From: Bacillus sp. 1780r2a1
GTDB taxonomy: Bacteria; Bacillota; Bacilli; Bacillales; Bacillaceae_H
Assembly (NCBI GenBank): GCA_024134725.1
Contig: CP099863.1
Location: 442,001 to 506,000 of the forward strand
Length of the DNA: 64,000 nt
Direction: 5' to 3'
Both the position numbers and the translations under genes were made by a program. Of this stretch, positions 18,296 to 27,595 are shown piece by piece (the first letter of the stretch is position 1; every line of letters begins with the position of its first letter). The notes beneath the pieces were generated by a model. It had not been told where the DNA came from, searched no databases, and was given only the letters and a program-made list of their open reading frames with translations.

Positions 18296-19105
18296 TTACT
18301 GTCCGTCCGTAAGAGGATATAGCTCATACTCCCACTGATGCGTACATTCCTCTAACATATAATATCCGCGTTCTTCGTTGCGTACAATCCGGGAGCACTG
18401 CTGTCTGGGTATTGGCCCTTCGTCACCATCGCTTACAACATCAATCCAACGCTGACCGGCTTTTTTATCATACCGGGTGATGAAATCCATCCCGTTAATG
18501 GTTATTGTCTCTCCGTCACTGTTGCTTTTTGCTTTCAGTATGAAATTCTCTATTTCTTTTGTACTGACTGACGATGAAGAAGAGGCTAAATACACATCTT
18601 TTGCTCCTTTCCATGAGTTAAACCGGACAATATCTTTGGAAACCCATGTTGGATTATGGGCTCCTAATGCTGCCTTAGCTCCTTCTTCAACAGGATATTC
18701 GGGTCCTCTCACCATAAATTCCACCGATTGATTGTCGAGAAGCTTACCAATTACTCCAAATCGTGTTTTATAAAAGTGATAAAAATACGTTGTCTCACCT
18801 AGAGTAACGTGACGATACTCAATTACAAGAGATTGTTTGTGACTGGGAGAATCAATCTTTGTATAGTCATAATCCATGAACAAGACCATAAACCCATGTA
18901 TAAATAAGGCCGGAATTCCAACGATTAGTCCTAAACCAACCCACAGCTTTTTGTTAACAAAAAACAGCACGATGATATTGATGACTAAAGGAATGAGATA
19001 ACCTGTGGGTTTTAAAAAGAGCAAAAAATAGCCTGATAGATGCATAGATGTTAGTCCTAAGTCCATTACGAACAGAAAAATCAGTAGCCATTTCGCTTTT
19101 ATCAT
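18296..19105 (-). CDS. Membrane-anchored protein of unknown function
   Basis: 269 aa. The first 75 residues hold three or four membrane helices; the rest is a soluble domain with a serine run (ASSSSSVSTKE). Two Cys (in RQQCSRI and EECTHQ) lie near the C-terminus. I do not recognise a family. The start has GAGGAAAC upstream. Single gene, flanked by its own terminator. Confidence 0.75.
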   Translation of the reverse strand: MIKAKWLLIFLFVMDLGLTSMHLSGYFLLFLKPTGYLIPLVINIIVLFFVNKKLWVGLGLIVGIPALFIHGFMVLFMDYDYTKIDSPSHKQSLVIEYRHVTLGETTYFYHFYKTRFGVIGKLLDNQSVEFMVRGPEYPVEEGAKAALGAHNPTWVSKDIVRFNSWKGAKDVYLASSSSSVSTKEIENFILKAKSNSDGETITINGMDFITRYDKKAGQRWIDVVSDGDEGPIPRQQCSRIVRNEERGYYMLEECTHQWEYELYPLTDGQ

Positions 19106-19330
19106 TTTGTTTCCTCGTTTCCATGTATGAAATGCATTAAAACATTTAGAATGATTTTAGCATAGGATTAACAAATTGTGGGAAGTTGTTTGAGGGTAAA
19201 GAGGTTGATGATAGTTTATAAGATAGATACTTTAACTCTTACTGTTTACCAAAAACCCCTTGATCCACCCCGTCCAAACCCCTAAACTAAAAGTAACAGT
19301 TTAATGGAAAAAGGTGGAGCGGTGGACTAC

Positions 19331-22135
19331 ATGAACAATCGATTACTAGTAAACTCAAAAAACACGAATCTTCTACATGAGCTTGTGACTTCTTTGAAAG
19401 AGTGTAAGAGCTTTTATTTTAGCGTAGCTTTTATTAATTTTAGCGGGCTGCAGCTGCTTTTAGACCCTTTGAAGGAAACGGCTAATCGTGGTGTAGAAGG
19501 GCGTATTATTACGTCGACGTATTTGAATTTTACGGAAGTGAAGGCGTTAGAGAAGATTAAAAGCTTTGATAATATTGATCTTAAGGTATTTAGCTCGGTA
19601 GAAGAAAAAGGGTTTCATACGAAGGTTTATATTTTTGAGTATGAGAGCGACTACAAGGTGATTATTGGATCTGCAAATATAACGCAAAGCGCGCTGAAAA
19701 GCAATATTGAGTGGAATGTAGAGGTTGTATCAAAGAGCAAAACGCCTTTCATTCAAGATGTACTAAAGGAATACGAGCATTTGTGGGACATTAGCAACGA
19801 CGCCACGAGCGAATTTCTCGAGGAGTACGGAAAGTTTTTGGCTGCGCTAAAGGAAGCAGCGTACAAGCCTCAGATGATTTTTGAACAGAGTGAATACATC
19901 AAGCCAAATAAGATGCAACAGCGCGCGATGGGAAATTTAGAGCGCTTGCGCAGCTTTGGTGAAACGAAAGCTTTAGTCATTGCGGCAACGGGTACAGGTA
20001 AGACGTATATGTCAGCATTCGACGTGCAAAAAGTGAAGCCAAAGCGCCTTTTGTTTATTGTACACCGAGAAGAGATACTCCAAAAAGCAAAAGAAACGTT
20101 TGAAACGCTGCTTGTGAACGAGGGAGTGACGTTTGGCTTTTTGACAGGAAGCTCGAAAAATCAAGAAGCAGACTACTTGTTTGCGACGATTCAAACGTTA
20201 ACGAAGCACTATAGTACGTTTGAACGAGATTCGTTTGATTATATTATCTATGATGAAGCGCACCATGCGACAAGTCCTTCTTATCAGCGAGTAATGGACT
20301 ATTTTACGCCAGCATTTACGCTAGGCATGACGGCAACGCCAGAGCGAAGCGACAGCATGAGCGTATTTGATTTGTTTGATAACAACGTAGGTATTGAAGT
20401 TCGTCTTCACGAAGCGCTAGAAGATCAGTTAGTCGTACCGTTTCACTATTTTGGTATTACGGATATTGAAGATGTTGATTTAAGTGGTATTGACATTGAT
20501 GATATAGCCGAGGTAACCAAACGGTTAAAAGTAAATGAGCGCGTTGATTTTATTATTGAAAACATGGAGTTTTATGGTCACGACGGTTTAACTCGTAAAA
20601 CGCTTGGCTTTTGCGCTAGTATTGAGCACGCTGAGTATATGGCAGCACAGTTTAATAAGCGTGGCTACAAAAGTGAAGTGTTACATGGCGGCCATTCCAT
20701 CCTTCAGCGTCAAGCGTGTATTAAACGATTAGAAGATGATAGAGATGAATTAGAAGTCATCTTTTCAGTAGATATTTTCAATGAAGGTGTGGACATTCCA
20801 TCGGTGAACTCTGTATTAATGCTTCGTCCAACAAATTCACCAATTGTCTTCATCCAGCAGCTGGGACGTGGTTTGCGCAAGCACGAAAGCAAATCATTCC
20901 TAACAGTGCTTGATTTTATCGGAAATCACAGCAAGGTCTTTTTAATTGCCCTTTCCTTAAACGGCAGCCGCTATTACGATAAGGAAAGCTTAAAGGTAGC
21001 TATAGCAACGGGATTCCCAAGTATTCCAGGTGCTACGCATATTCAAATGGATGAGATTTCACGAGACAGAATTTTAGCGCAAATTGACCGTGAAAACTTC
21101 AATTCGCTGAAGTACCTGAGAGAAGAGTACAACGAGTTCAAAAAATTAAATCAAGGCATGATTCCGTATTATCTCATGGACTATTTAAAGTTCGACGGAG
21201 CGCCTGACCCAGTGAAATTTATTAATAAAGAAAAATCATATCTTCAGTTTGTAGCAAAAACCGAAAAAGACGACCAGCTGAAAACTTTGTTGCTTCACGA
21301 AGACTTTGAAAGTGCCCTTAAGGAATTGTCTAGTAAGCTACCAATCAAGCGGGTATACGAGTTTGTGATTTTGAAATATTTACTAGGTCATGACAAAGTT
21401 TCACTGAAGCAAGCTAATAAGGAAATCTTGAAATACGTAGAGAACGTGGAGGAAGATACGGTAAGGCATGCGTTTGAAGTGTTAAATCAAGCGTACTATG
21501 ATAGTGGTCAGCTTCGTTCTAAGTTGAAGCTACTTGATTTCAACGGAGAAGAAGCGGTGAAAACGGAGCGCTTTGTGAATGTTTTACATAACGATCAGTT
21601 TAAGCCGTTTATTAAAGATGCGATTGATTATGGTATTTTTCGCTACGAAAAAGAGTTTGGTAAACGAGATTACGGCGTACCGCACTTAAAGCTGTATGAA
21701 CAGTACACGATGATGGACCCAGCTTTACTATCAAACTATCGGAAAACGCACAGCTCGTTTCGTGGTTCTGGCTTATTAACAAGTGAGAAAGAATTCTTCT
21801 TGTTTATTGATCTTCATAAGGAAGAAGACATTAAAGAAAGCATTAACTATCAGGATAAGTTTATCGACAAGCGCACGTTCCACTGGCAAACGCCAAACAG
21901 TACGACCCAAAAATCTGAGCGAGGAAAGAATATCATTTTTAACAAAGATAGAGGTATTCATCTGCATCTGTTTGTACGAAAGTATCGTAAAATTGATGAA
22001 AAAACTGAGCCGTTTATTTATATCGGAAAAGGAAATACGGTTGAGTACCACGGAGAAAAGCCAATTACGGTCATTTTAGAATTAGAAAATGAAATTCCAG
22101 CACTTTTGTATACAGAGTTTACGGAAAGAGTATAG
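19331..22135 (+). CDS. PLD-nuclease / superfamily 2 helicase / DUF3427 protein
   Basis: 934 aa from ATG 19331 (GGTGG five bases upstream; GTG 19322 and ATG 19304 are in-frame alternatives). Residues about 10-170 form a phospholipase-D-like nuclease domain with HTKVYIF near 95 and GSANIT. Then an SF2 helicase core: Walker A ATGTGKT near 217, DEAH near 307, GMTATPERSD, and motif VI QQLGRGLRKH near 508. The last 300 or so residues match DUF3427. Proteins of this architecture are scattered in bacteria and thought to act in DNA repair or defence; the exact task is unproven. A MutT-type gene lies convergently 20 bp away. Confidence 0.9.
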   Translation: MNNRLLVNSKNTNLLHELVTSLKECKSFYFSVAFINFSGLQLLLDPLKETANRGVEGRIITSTYLNFTEVKALEKIKSFDNIDLKVFSSVEEKGFHTKVYIFEYESDYKVIIGSANITQSALKSNIEWNVEVVSKSKTPFIQDVLKEYEHLWDISNDATSEFLEEYGKFLAALKEAAYKPQMIFEQSEYIKPNKMQQRAMGNLERLRSFGETKALVIAATGTGKTYMSAFDVQKVKPKRLLFIVHREEILQKAKETFETLLVNEGVTFGFLTGSSKNQEADYLFATIQTLTKHYSTFERDSFDYIIYDEAHHATSPSYQRVMDYFTPAFTLGMTATPERSDSMSVFDLFDNNVGIEVRLHEALEDQLVVPFHYFGITDIEDVDLSGIDIDDIAEVTKRLKVNERVDFIIENMEFYGHDGLTRKTLGFCASIEHAEYMAAQFNKRGYKSEVLHGGHSILQRQACIKRLEDDRDELEVIFSVDIFNEGVDIPSVNSVLMLRPTNSPIVFIQQLGRGLRKHESKSFLTVLDFIGNHSKVFLIALSLNGSRYYDKESLKVAIATGFPSIPGATHIQMDEISRDRILAQIDRENFNSLKYLREEYNEFKKLNQGMIPYYLMDYLKFDGAPDPVKFINKEKSYLQFVAKTEKDDQLKTLLLHEDFESALKELSSKLPIKRVYEFVILKYLLGHDKVSLKQANKEILKYVENVEEDTVRHAFEVLNQAYYDSGQLRSKLKLLDFNGEEAVKTERFVNVLHNDQFKPFIKDAIDYGIFRYEKEFGKRDYGVPHLKLYEQYTMMDPALLSNYRKTHSSFRGSGLLTSEKEFFLFIDLHKEEDIKESINYQDKFIDKRTFHWQTPNSTTQKSERGKNIIFNKDRGIHLHLFVRKYRKIDEKTEPFIYIGKGNTVEYHGEKPITVILELENEIPALLYTEFTERV

Positions 22136-22158
22136 CCTTCTCATCATGAGAAGGCTAT
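22132..22158. terminator. Bidirectional hairpin between helicase and mutT
   Basis: Perfect 13-bp palindrome ATAGCCTTCTCAT around a single central C, overlapping the ends of both genes. T-rich sequence follows on the plus side. Confidence 0.75.
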
Positions 22159-22550
22159 TTCTTTTCTACTAACAATTCAACCGCCGGAACATCAGCTGGT
22201 GCCCAGACAAGTGAATGAAGATTTTCTTTGTTTAACCAAACAAGCTTCGCATGCTCAGTAGGCTGCGGTGTACCTTCAGCAATTTCAGCTTTAATGGCAA
22301 TAAGCTCAATGATAAACGTATCGTATTCATGCGTATGCTCGTTATGTAATTCGGTTGCTTTGATTTTACAGTGCAGCTCTTCTTCAATTTCTCTCACAAT
22401 CGCAGAGTAGATGTCTTCGCCTTCTTCTACTTTTCCACCAGGAAATTCCCACATGTTCGGTAGAGACATGTCGTTTGAGCGAAGAGCACATAGCACTTCA
22501 TTTTGATCATTTTCAATAACGGCCGCAACGACCTTTATTTTTTTCTTCAC
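22155..22550 (-). CDS. mutT: MutT-type Nudix hydrolase, probable 8-oxo-dGTP diphosphatase
   Basis: 131 aa. The Nudix box GGKVEEGEDIYSAIVREIEEEL runs at residues 38-59 with all invariant Gly, Glu and Arg residues. The N-terminus KVVAAVIENDQNEVLCALR and the EFPGGK block are typical of MutT, which hydrolyses oxidised nucleoside triphosphates. It faces the PLD-helicase gene across a shared terminator. Substrate choice is inferred from family only. Confidence 0.88.
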   Translation of the reverse strand: MKKKIKVVAAVIENDQNEVLCALRSNDMSLPNMWEFPGGKVEEGEDIYSAIVREIEEELHCKIKATELHNEHTHEYDTFIIELIAIKAEIAEGTPQPTEHAKLVWLNKENLHSLVWAPADVPAVELLVEKK

Positions 22551-22632
22551 GGTTCATTCTCCTTACAGCTGTTTTGTTTCATCATAACATAGGAGAGTAG
22601 GAGATTATAAGATCGGAATTGATAGGTAGGTT

Positions 22633-22854
22633 TCATTTACTCGTTCTTACATTAACAACAAGCCATACAACTTGAATCACAAGCGGAATGACAAAGGCAA
22701 GCACTAACACAATAAAGGATAATAGTTTAATCTCAGGGGTTTGAATGGCACCCGCTCCGTCCACTTTTCGCGTCCATACCATAATAGTGCCTAAAACAAA
22801 TAGCATGGCCCAAAAACAGTTTGTAATCCACCAGGAAATCCATCGTTTTTTCAT
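22633..22854 (-). CDS. Small two-helix membrane protein (DUF3923-like)
   Basis: 73 aa, starting MKKRWISWWITNCFWAMLFV with an AAAGGAGCG ribosome site before 22854; the longer frame to 22887 has none. Two hydrophobic helices flank a short conserved-looking loop KVDGAGAIQTPEIKL. The pattern recalls DUF3923; the assignment is tentative. Function unknown. Confidence 0.65.
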   Translation of the reverse strand: MKKRWISWWITNCFWAMLFVLGTIMVWTRKVDGAGAIQTPEIKLLSFIVLVLAFVIPLVIQVVWLVVNVRTSK

Positions 22855-23064
22855 GAAATCGCTCCTTTCATCTTTGGCATAAAGCAAATTTACTTTTAAG
22901 TTTTTCCTTTATTATACAGGATTTATTATCCAATAATTAACAAAAACAATCTTTCTATATTTTATTTATGCTTTTGCCAGAGAGGTTATAAATGGATTTA
23001 TAAGATAAGTGCTTTGAAAAATGAAGTGTTGTACAGTGTTAGCTAAGTGAAATGAAAATAAAAA

Positions 23065-23093
23065 TTGTAAAAATTTATAAAATTTGATATGTT
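23065..23093 (+). promoter_or_regulatory. Probable sigma-A promoter of the methylcitrate operon
   Basis: TTGTAA, 17-bp spacer, TATGTT. Transcription would begin near 23100, just ahead of the cobalamin aptamer. Confidence 0.6.
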
Positions 23094-23118
23094 TAAAGTG
23101 AATTTAATATCGGTGTAG

Positions 23119-23293
23119 AAACAGGTGTAGGTGAAAGGTATCTTTTATCTGCTTAAAAGGGAAGTTCGGTTGGAGTCCGGCGCTGTCCCGCAACTGTATT
23201 TGGGAGCGATTCGAAAAACGCCACTGTTTTCATGGAAATGAAGATGGGAAGGTTCGAAGAGTGATGATCATAAGCCAGGAGACCTGCCTGTTT
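23119..23293 (+). promoter_or_regulatory. Cobalamin (B12) riboswitch aptamer
   Basis: The hallmark elements are all present in order: P1 arms AAACAGG (23119-23125) and CCTGTTT (23287-23293), the core GGGAAGTTCGGTTGGAGTCC then GGCGCTGTCCCGCAACTGTA, and the B12 box AGCCAGGAGACCTGCC at about 23274-23289. A terminator lies about 110 bp further on, so the switch should stop transcription when adenosylcobalamin is bound. The genes it leads are a 77-aa protein and prpC-prpD-prpB. Confidence 0.95.
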
Positions 23294-23400
23294 TAGCATG
23301 CATCAATACCTACGCGGATAGGGGGTGTTAAGTGCGAAGTGACAAACATGTTTTAAAAATGATTTAAATACATGTTTATTTGAGTATTGTCTCGCAGCTT

Positions 23401-23429
23401 AACAACTTCTTTGAGAAGTTGTTTTTTTA
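23401..23429 (+). terminator. Riboswitch expression-platform terminator
   Basis: AACAACTTCT/AGAAGTTGTT with a TTG loop and a long T run, before the first ribosome site of the operon. The 23333-23397 stretch in between holds a further imperfect inverted repeat (AAACATG/CATGTTT, outer TGCGA/TCGCA) that may take part in switching. Confidence 0.85.
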
Positions 23430-23469
23430 TTGTTTTTTTACAGGGTACGCGTGATGGAGGTGAGCAGCT

Positions 23470-23703
23470 GTGGATGGATCAGTTGAGTATTTTGTGAATT
23501 ACTTTAAAGCGAGCATTATGAATAACGTAGTGGCAGAGAACCCTTGTACACTTTCAGACTATTATCAGGAGTTAAGAGATTGCGTGGTAGACGAGAGGGG
23601 GGATGCTGAAAAGAAGGCTCTTTTTTTACACAATATTGAAAAGGCTTACAAAATAGTAGGTGAAGAGATATTTGGAATGGAGGAAAAGAGATATGGAGAC
23701 TGA
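23470..23703 (+). CDS. 77-residue protein of unknown function, first gene of the methylcitrate operon
   Basis: Starts at GTG 23470 after GGAGGTGAGC. Soluble, largely helical, acidic, with two Cys (in ENPCTLSDYY and RDCVVDERG). Its last 11 bases overlap the start of prpC, so the two are translationally coupled. I do not recognise a family. Its place behind the riboswitch suggests a role in propionyl-CoA metabolism or its control; that is inference only. Confidence 0.7.
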   Translation: MDGSVEYFVNYFKASIMNNVVAENPCTLSDYYQELRDCVVDERGDAEKKALFLHNIEKAYKIVGEEIFGMEEKRYGD

Positions 23704-24802
23704 AGCGAGGTTTTTTCCAGGACTTGAAGGGGTTGTAGCTACTGAAACAAAAATTTCATTTCTCGATACCCAGCAAGGGAAAATTATTATTCAAGGATAT
23801 GACTTGATTGAGCTATCAAAATCAAAGAGCTATCTTGATATGATCTATCTTTTACTAGAAGAAAGGCTCCCCAATAATAACGAGAAGAAATTAGTGGAAG
23901 AATTTTTAAAAGGAACGTATGACATTCCAGATGAACTGTTGGATGTCTTCCGCTTACTCCCTAACGGCACGCATCCAATGGATGGATTGCGAACAGGAAT
24001 TTCGTTTCTTTCTGGCTTTGATACGAGGCTTGATGACCGCTCGCTATCAGTAAATAAAAGCCGTGCTTACAAGTTGTTAGGTAAAGTGCCTGCGATTGTG
24101 GCCAACAGCTACCGGTTAATTGAGAAGAAAGAACCTATTCGTCCCCTTAAAGAGTTATCGTATAGCGCAAATTTCTTTTATATGATCACCGGAAAGAAGC
24201 CATCGTCTCTGGAAGAGCAAATCTTTGATCGTTCACTTGTTTTATACAGTGAGCATGAGATGCCAAACTCAACGTTTACGGCGAGAGTCATTTCTTCTAC
24301 TCAGTCTGATTTATACGGAGCGTTGACAGGAGCGGTTGCTTCTTTAAAAGGAAACCTGCATGGAGGAGCTAATGAAGCGGTAATGGAAATGCTTTTAGAA
24401 GCTGGTACTGTGGATAAATTTGAAGAGCTGCTGGCCGCTAAGCTTTATAAAAAAGAGCGTATCATGGGATTTGGACATCGCGTGTATATGAACAAGATTG
24501 ATCCGCGCGCTTTAATGATGAAAGAGTCTCTCAAACAGCTATGCGACCTGCAAAGAGATGATCGTCTTTATCGCATGTGCGAGGCGGGCGAGGAACTTAT
24601 GAAGCGTGAAAAAGGTCTTTATCCAAACTTAGATTACTACGCAGCACCTGTTTATTGGATGCTTGGTATTCCTATTTCACTTTATACACCAATCTTTTTT
24701 AGTGCTAGAACGGTCGGATTGTGTGCGCACGTTATTGAGCAACATGAACATAATCGACTTTTTAGACCGCGCGTACAGTATGTGGGCGAGCGCCGCTTTT
24801 AA
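23693..24802 (+). CDS. prpC: 2-methylcitrate synthase / citrate synthase (PrpC/MmgD type)
   Basis: 369 aa, condenses propionyl-CoA with oxaloacetate to 2-methylcitrate. Start ATG 23693 (METEARFFPGLEGVVA) follows GGAGGAAAAG; a longer frame to 23660 has no ribosome site. Citrate synthase motifs: NLHGGANEAV with the first catalytic His, GFGHRVY with the second, NLDYY near the third catalytic Asp, and ARTVGLCAHVIEQ...NRLFRPRVQYVG. Family, length and the prpD-prpB neighbours support methylcitrate rather than TCA citrate synthase. Confidence 0.93.
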   Translation: METEARFFPGLEGVVATETKISFLDTQQGKIIIQGYDLIELSKSKSYLDMIYLLLEERLPNNNEKKLVEEFLKGTYDIPDELLDVFRLLPNGTHPMDGLRTGISFLSGFDTRLDDRSLSVNKSRAYKLLGKVPAIVANSYRLIEKKEPIRPLKELSYSANFFYMITGKKPSSLEEQIFDRSLVLYSEHEMPNSTFTARVISSTQSDLYGALTGAVASLKGNLHGGANEAVMEMLLEAGTVDKFEELLAAKLYKKERIMGFGHRVYMNKIDPRALMMKESLKQLCDLQRDDRLYRMCEAGEELMKREKGLYPNLDYYAAPVYWMLGIPISLYTPIFFSARTVGLCAHVIEQHEHNRLFRPRVQYVGERRF

Positions 24803-24897
24803 CAATTTGGGGTTGTTCACGGCCGCTCACCGAATGGATATTTTGGCGAATACCCATTTCTATCATAAATAAATTTGAGTAGAAAGGAAAGATGCAC

Positions 24898-26334
24898 ATG
24901 TTGAAAACGAATGAGCAAGTCAAAGCGGATGTTTTGTTAGAGGAAATTGCAGATTATGTTCTTCATAAAGAGATTAAGAGTTTAGAAGCGTTCCAAACCG
25001 CTCGTTATGTGTTGCTTGATACGCTTGGGTGCGGGATGCTGGCGCTTAGTTATCCAGAGTGCACAAAGCTTCTCGGCCCAGTTGTTCCAGGGACGGTTGT
25101 TCCAAATGGCAGCCGGGTGCCGGGCACGTCATTTGAGTTAGATCCAATTCGAGCTGCGTTCAACATTGGCTGCATCATCCGCTGGCTGGATTATAACGAT
25201 ACGTGGCTAGCGGCAGAATGGGGACATCCTTCTGATAATCTTGGAGGTATTTTAGCGACGGCTGACTACATTAGCCGCGTACGTATAGCAGAAGGGAAAG
25301 AGCCGCTGGTTGTTCGTGATGTACTTGAAATGATGATTAAAGCACACGAAATTCAAGGCGTACTGGCGTTAGAGAACAGCTTAAACCGAGTTGGGTTAGA
25401 TCACGTGATGTTTGTGAAGATTGCTACGACTGCAGTTGTTACTAAAATGCTTGGAGGAACGCGTGAAGAAATTATTAATGCTTTGTCCAACGCGTGGATT
25501 GATACGGTGAGCTTACGTACCTACAGACATGCGCCGAATACCGGTTCGAGAAAGTCGTGGGCTGCGGGAGACGCCACGAGCAGAGGCGTACAGCTGGCTA
25601 TGATGGCAGTAAAAGGAGAAATGGGCTATCCGACTGCGCTTTCTGCACCTAATTGGGGTTTCCAAGACGTATTATTTAATAAGAAACAGGTAACGCTTGG
25701 CCGCCCGCTTGATTCCTATGTCATGGAGCACGTGCTGTTTAAAGTGTCTTACCCGGCAGAGTTTCACGCTCAAACGGCCGCGGAGTGCGCAGTTAAACTG
25801 CACGGAGAAGTCGTGAATCGATTAAACGATATTGCGTCGATTACAATTACAACGCATGAGTCTGCGATTCGCATTATTGATAAAGAAGGGCCGCTTCATA
25901 ATCCAGCGGACCGAGATCATTGCTTGCAGTATATTACGGCAATTGGTCTTCTTAAAGGAACAATTGCTGCCGAAGATTATGAAAACGAAGTTGCAGCTGA
26001 TCCGCGAATTGACGAGCTGCGCAGCAAGATGAAGGTTGTTGAAAATAAACAGTATAGCGAAGACTACTTGGATCCTAAAAAGAGATCGATTGCAAATGCC
26101 GTACAGATTCATTTTAAAGATGGTACCCAAACAGAAGAAGTAGAGTGTGAGTATCCGCTAGGCCACCGTTTTAGAAGAGATGAAGCCATTCCAAAGGTTA
26201 AAGAAAAATTCTCGACTAACATCAAAACGCGTTTTCCTCTTAAGCAGCAAAAGCGAATCGAAGGAGTTTGCTATAACCAAGAGGAGCTTGAAAACATGAG
26301 CGTAAACGAGTTTGTTCAATTGTTTTTAATCTAA
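24898..26334 (+). CDS. prpD: 2-methylcitrate dehydratase (MmgE/PrpD family)
   Basis: 478 aa, dehydrates 2-methylcitrate to methylaconitate in the methylcitrate cycle. Features: [16 protein letters not shown] near the N-terminus, the block [26 protein letters not shown] that is diagnostic of PrpD, and a [12 protein letters not shown] block. The start ATG 24898 has AGGAAAG at good spacing; the ATG six bases upstream is too close. It lies between prpC and prpB in one operon. Confidence 0.93.
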   Translation: MLKTNEQVKADVLLEEIADYVLHKEIKSLEAFQTARYVLLDTLGCGMLALSYPECTKLLGPVVPGTVVPNGSRVPGTSFELDPIRAAFNIGCIIRWLDYNDTWLAAEWGHPSDNLGGILATADYISRVRIAEGKEPLVVRDVLEMMIKAHEIQGVLALENSLNRVGLDHVMFVKIATTAVVTKMLGGTREEIINALSNAWIDTVSLRTYRHAPNTGSRKSWAAGDATSRGVQLAMMAVKGEMGYPTALSAPNWGFQDVLFNKKQVTLGRPLDSYVMEHVLFKVSYPAEFHAQTAAECAVKLHGEVVNRLNDIASITITTHESAIRIIDKEGPLHNPADRDHCLQYITAIGLLKGTIAAEDYENEVAADPRIDELRSKMKVVENKQYSEDYLDPKKRSIANAVQIHFKDGTQTEEVECEYPLGHRFRRDEAIPKVKEKFSTNIKTRFPLKQQKRIEGVCYNQEELENMSVNEFVQLFLI

Positions 26335-26350
26335 ATAAGGAGGGGCTTAC

Positions 26351-27265
26351 ATGACGTGGATTGTCAATCAGCCGTTATCTCAGAAGGAGCTAGCTGCTAC
26401 GTTTCAACGGCTTATGGATGCACCAGAAATCCTTCAACTTCCGGGTGCGCACGATGCTATGGCCGCACTTGTGGCTAAGCAAGCGGGTTTTTCAGCACTT
26501 TATCTATCAGGCGCGGCCTACACTGCAAGTCGGGGGCTGCCCGACTTAGGAATCGTGACATCTACTGAGTTAGCCGACCGAGCGAAGGATTTGATAAGAG
26601 CTACAAACTTGCCTGTGCTAGTTGATATTGATACAGGCTTTGGTGGCGTTTTAAATGCTGCCCGTACCGCTAGAGAAATGGTTGAAGCAAACGTAGCTGC
26701 CGTTCAAATTGAAGATCAGCAGCTTCCCAAAAAATGCGGTCATCTCAATGGAAAACAGCTTGTAACAATAGAAGAAATGGTGCAAAAGATTAGAGCAATT
26801 AAAGAAGTTGCTCCGTCTTTAATTATTGTAGCTCGGACGGATGCTCGCAGTAGCGAAGGTTTGGAGGAAGCTATCAAACGAGCAGCTGCATATGTGGAAG
26901 CAGGAGCTGATGCTATTTTCCCTGAAGCACTGGGTTCCGAAGAAGAATTTCGAGCGTTCAAAAAGCAAATTCAAGCTCCTCTTTTAGCTAACATGACAGA
27001 GTTTGGGAAAACACCGTACTATACAGCAACAGAATTTAGTAATATGGGTTTTCAAATGGTCATTTACCCAGTCTCGTCACTTCGCGTAGCAGCAAAAGCG
27101 TACGAGAGGATATTTGAGCTAATCAAGGCGACGGGTACTCAAAAAGAAGCAACAAGAGATATGCAGACAAGAAGCGAGCTATATGATATTATCTCGTACT
27201 ATGATTTTGAACATTTGGACAAGAACTTAGCTCAAACCATTCTTACAGAAAAGCATAAGTCGTAA
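26351..27265 (+). CDS. prpB: Methylisocitrate lyase
   Basis: 304 aa. Splits 2-methylisocitrate into pyruvate and succinate, completing propionate oxidation. ICL/PEPM-family motifs: PGAHDAMAALVAKQAGF, YLSGAAYTASRGLPDLG, VDIDTGFGG with the metal-binding Asp, and the catalytic KKCGH loop. AAGGAGGGG precedes ATG 26351; 16 bp separate it from prpD. A terminator follows. Confidence 0.94.
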   Translation: MTWIVNQPLSQKELAATFQRLMDAPEILQLPGAHDAMAALVAKQAGFSALYLSGAAYTASRGLPDLGIVTSTELADRAKDLIRATNLPVLVDIDTGFGGVLNAARTAREMVEANVAAVQIEDQQLPKKCGHLNGKQLVTIEEMVQKIRAIKEVAPSLIIVARTDARSSEGLEEAIKRAAAYVEAGADAIFPEALGSEEEFRAFKKQIQAPLLANMTEFGKTPYYTATEFSNMGFQMVIYPVSSLRVAAKAYERIFELIKATGTQKEATRDMQTRSELYDIISYYDFEHLDKNLAQTILTEKHKS

Positions 27266-27400
27266 GCGGATAAGGAAGTTAGAATAGTGTGAGCTTGCTG
27301 CAACCTGAACTAATTACTGTTCTTATTCTAGTAGACCAGATATAGCAGTTAAATCATTTAGATAAGAAATAAAACAGAAAATTTGTATATAAATAGTAAA

Positions 27401-27447
27401 AAAGGTCGAGGAGTTGCCCATAAATTGAGCAACTTCTCGACTTTTTT
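27401..27447 (+). terminator. Terminator of the methylcitrate operon
   Basis: AAAGGTCGAGGAGTTGC pairs with GCAACTTCTCGACTTTT (one mismatch), T6 tail. The rest of 27266-27595 shows only AT-rich sequence and the likely promoter of the next gene. Confidence 0.85.
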
Positions 27448-27595
27448 AATGATTTTTTGACAAAATTTTAATGGTTAATTATGTATTAATCTATATTTTT
27501 TACCTTTATTGTTATATATTAAAAATATAGTAAATTATAGAGAAAAAGGTCTGTTTGCTACTTGCCTATAAACAGAAAAAAGGGGAGCAGTTACA

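Noticed and set aside
23333-23397. Second aptamer domain after the B12 riboswitch
   Set aside because: Only an imperfect inverted repeat; no repeat of the B12 box or core, so it is treated as expression platform.
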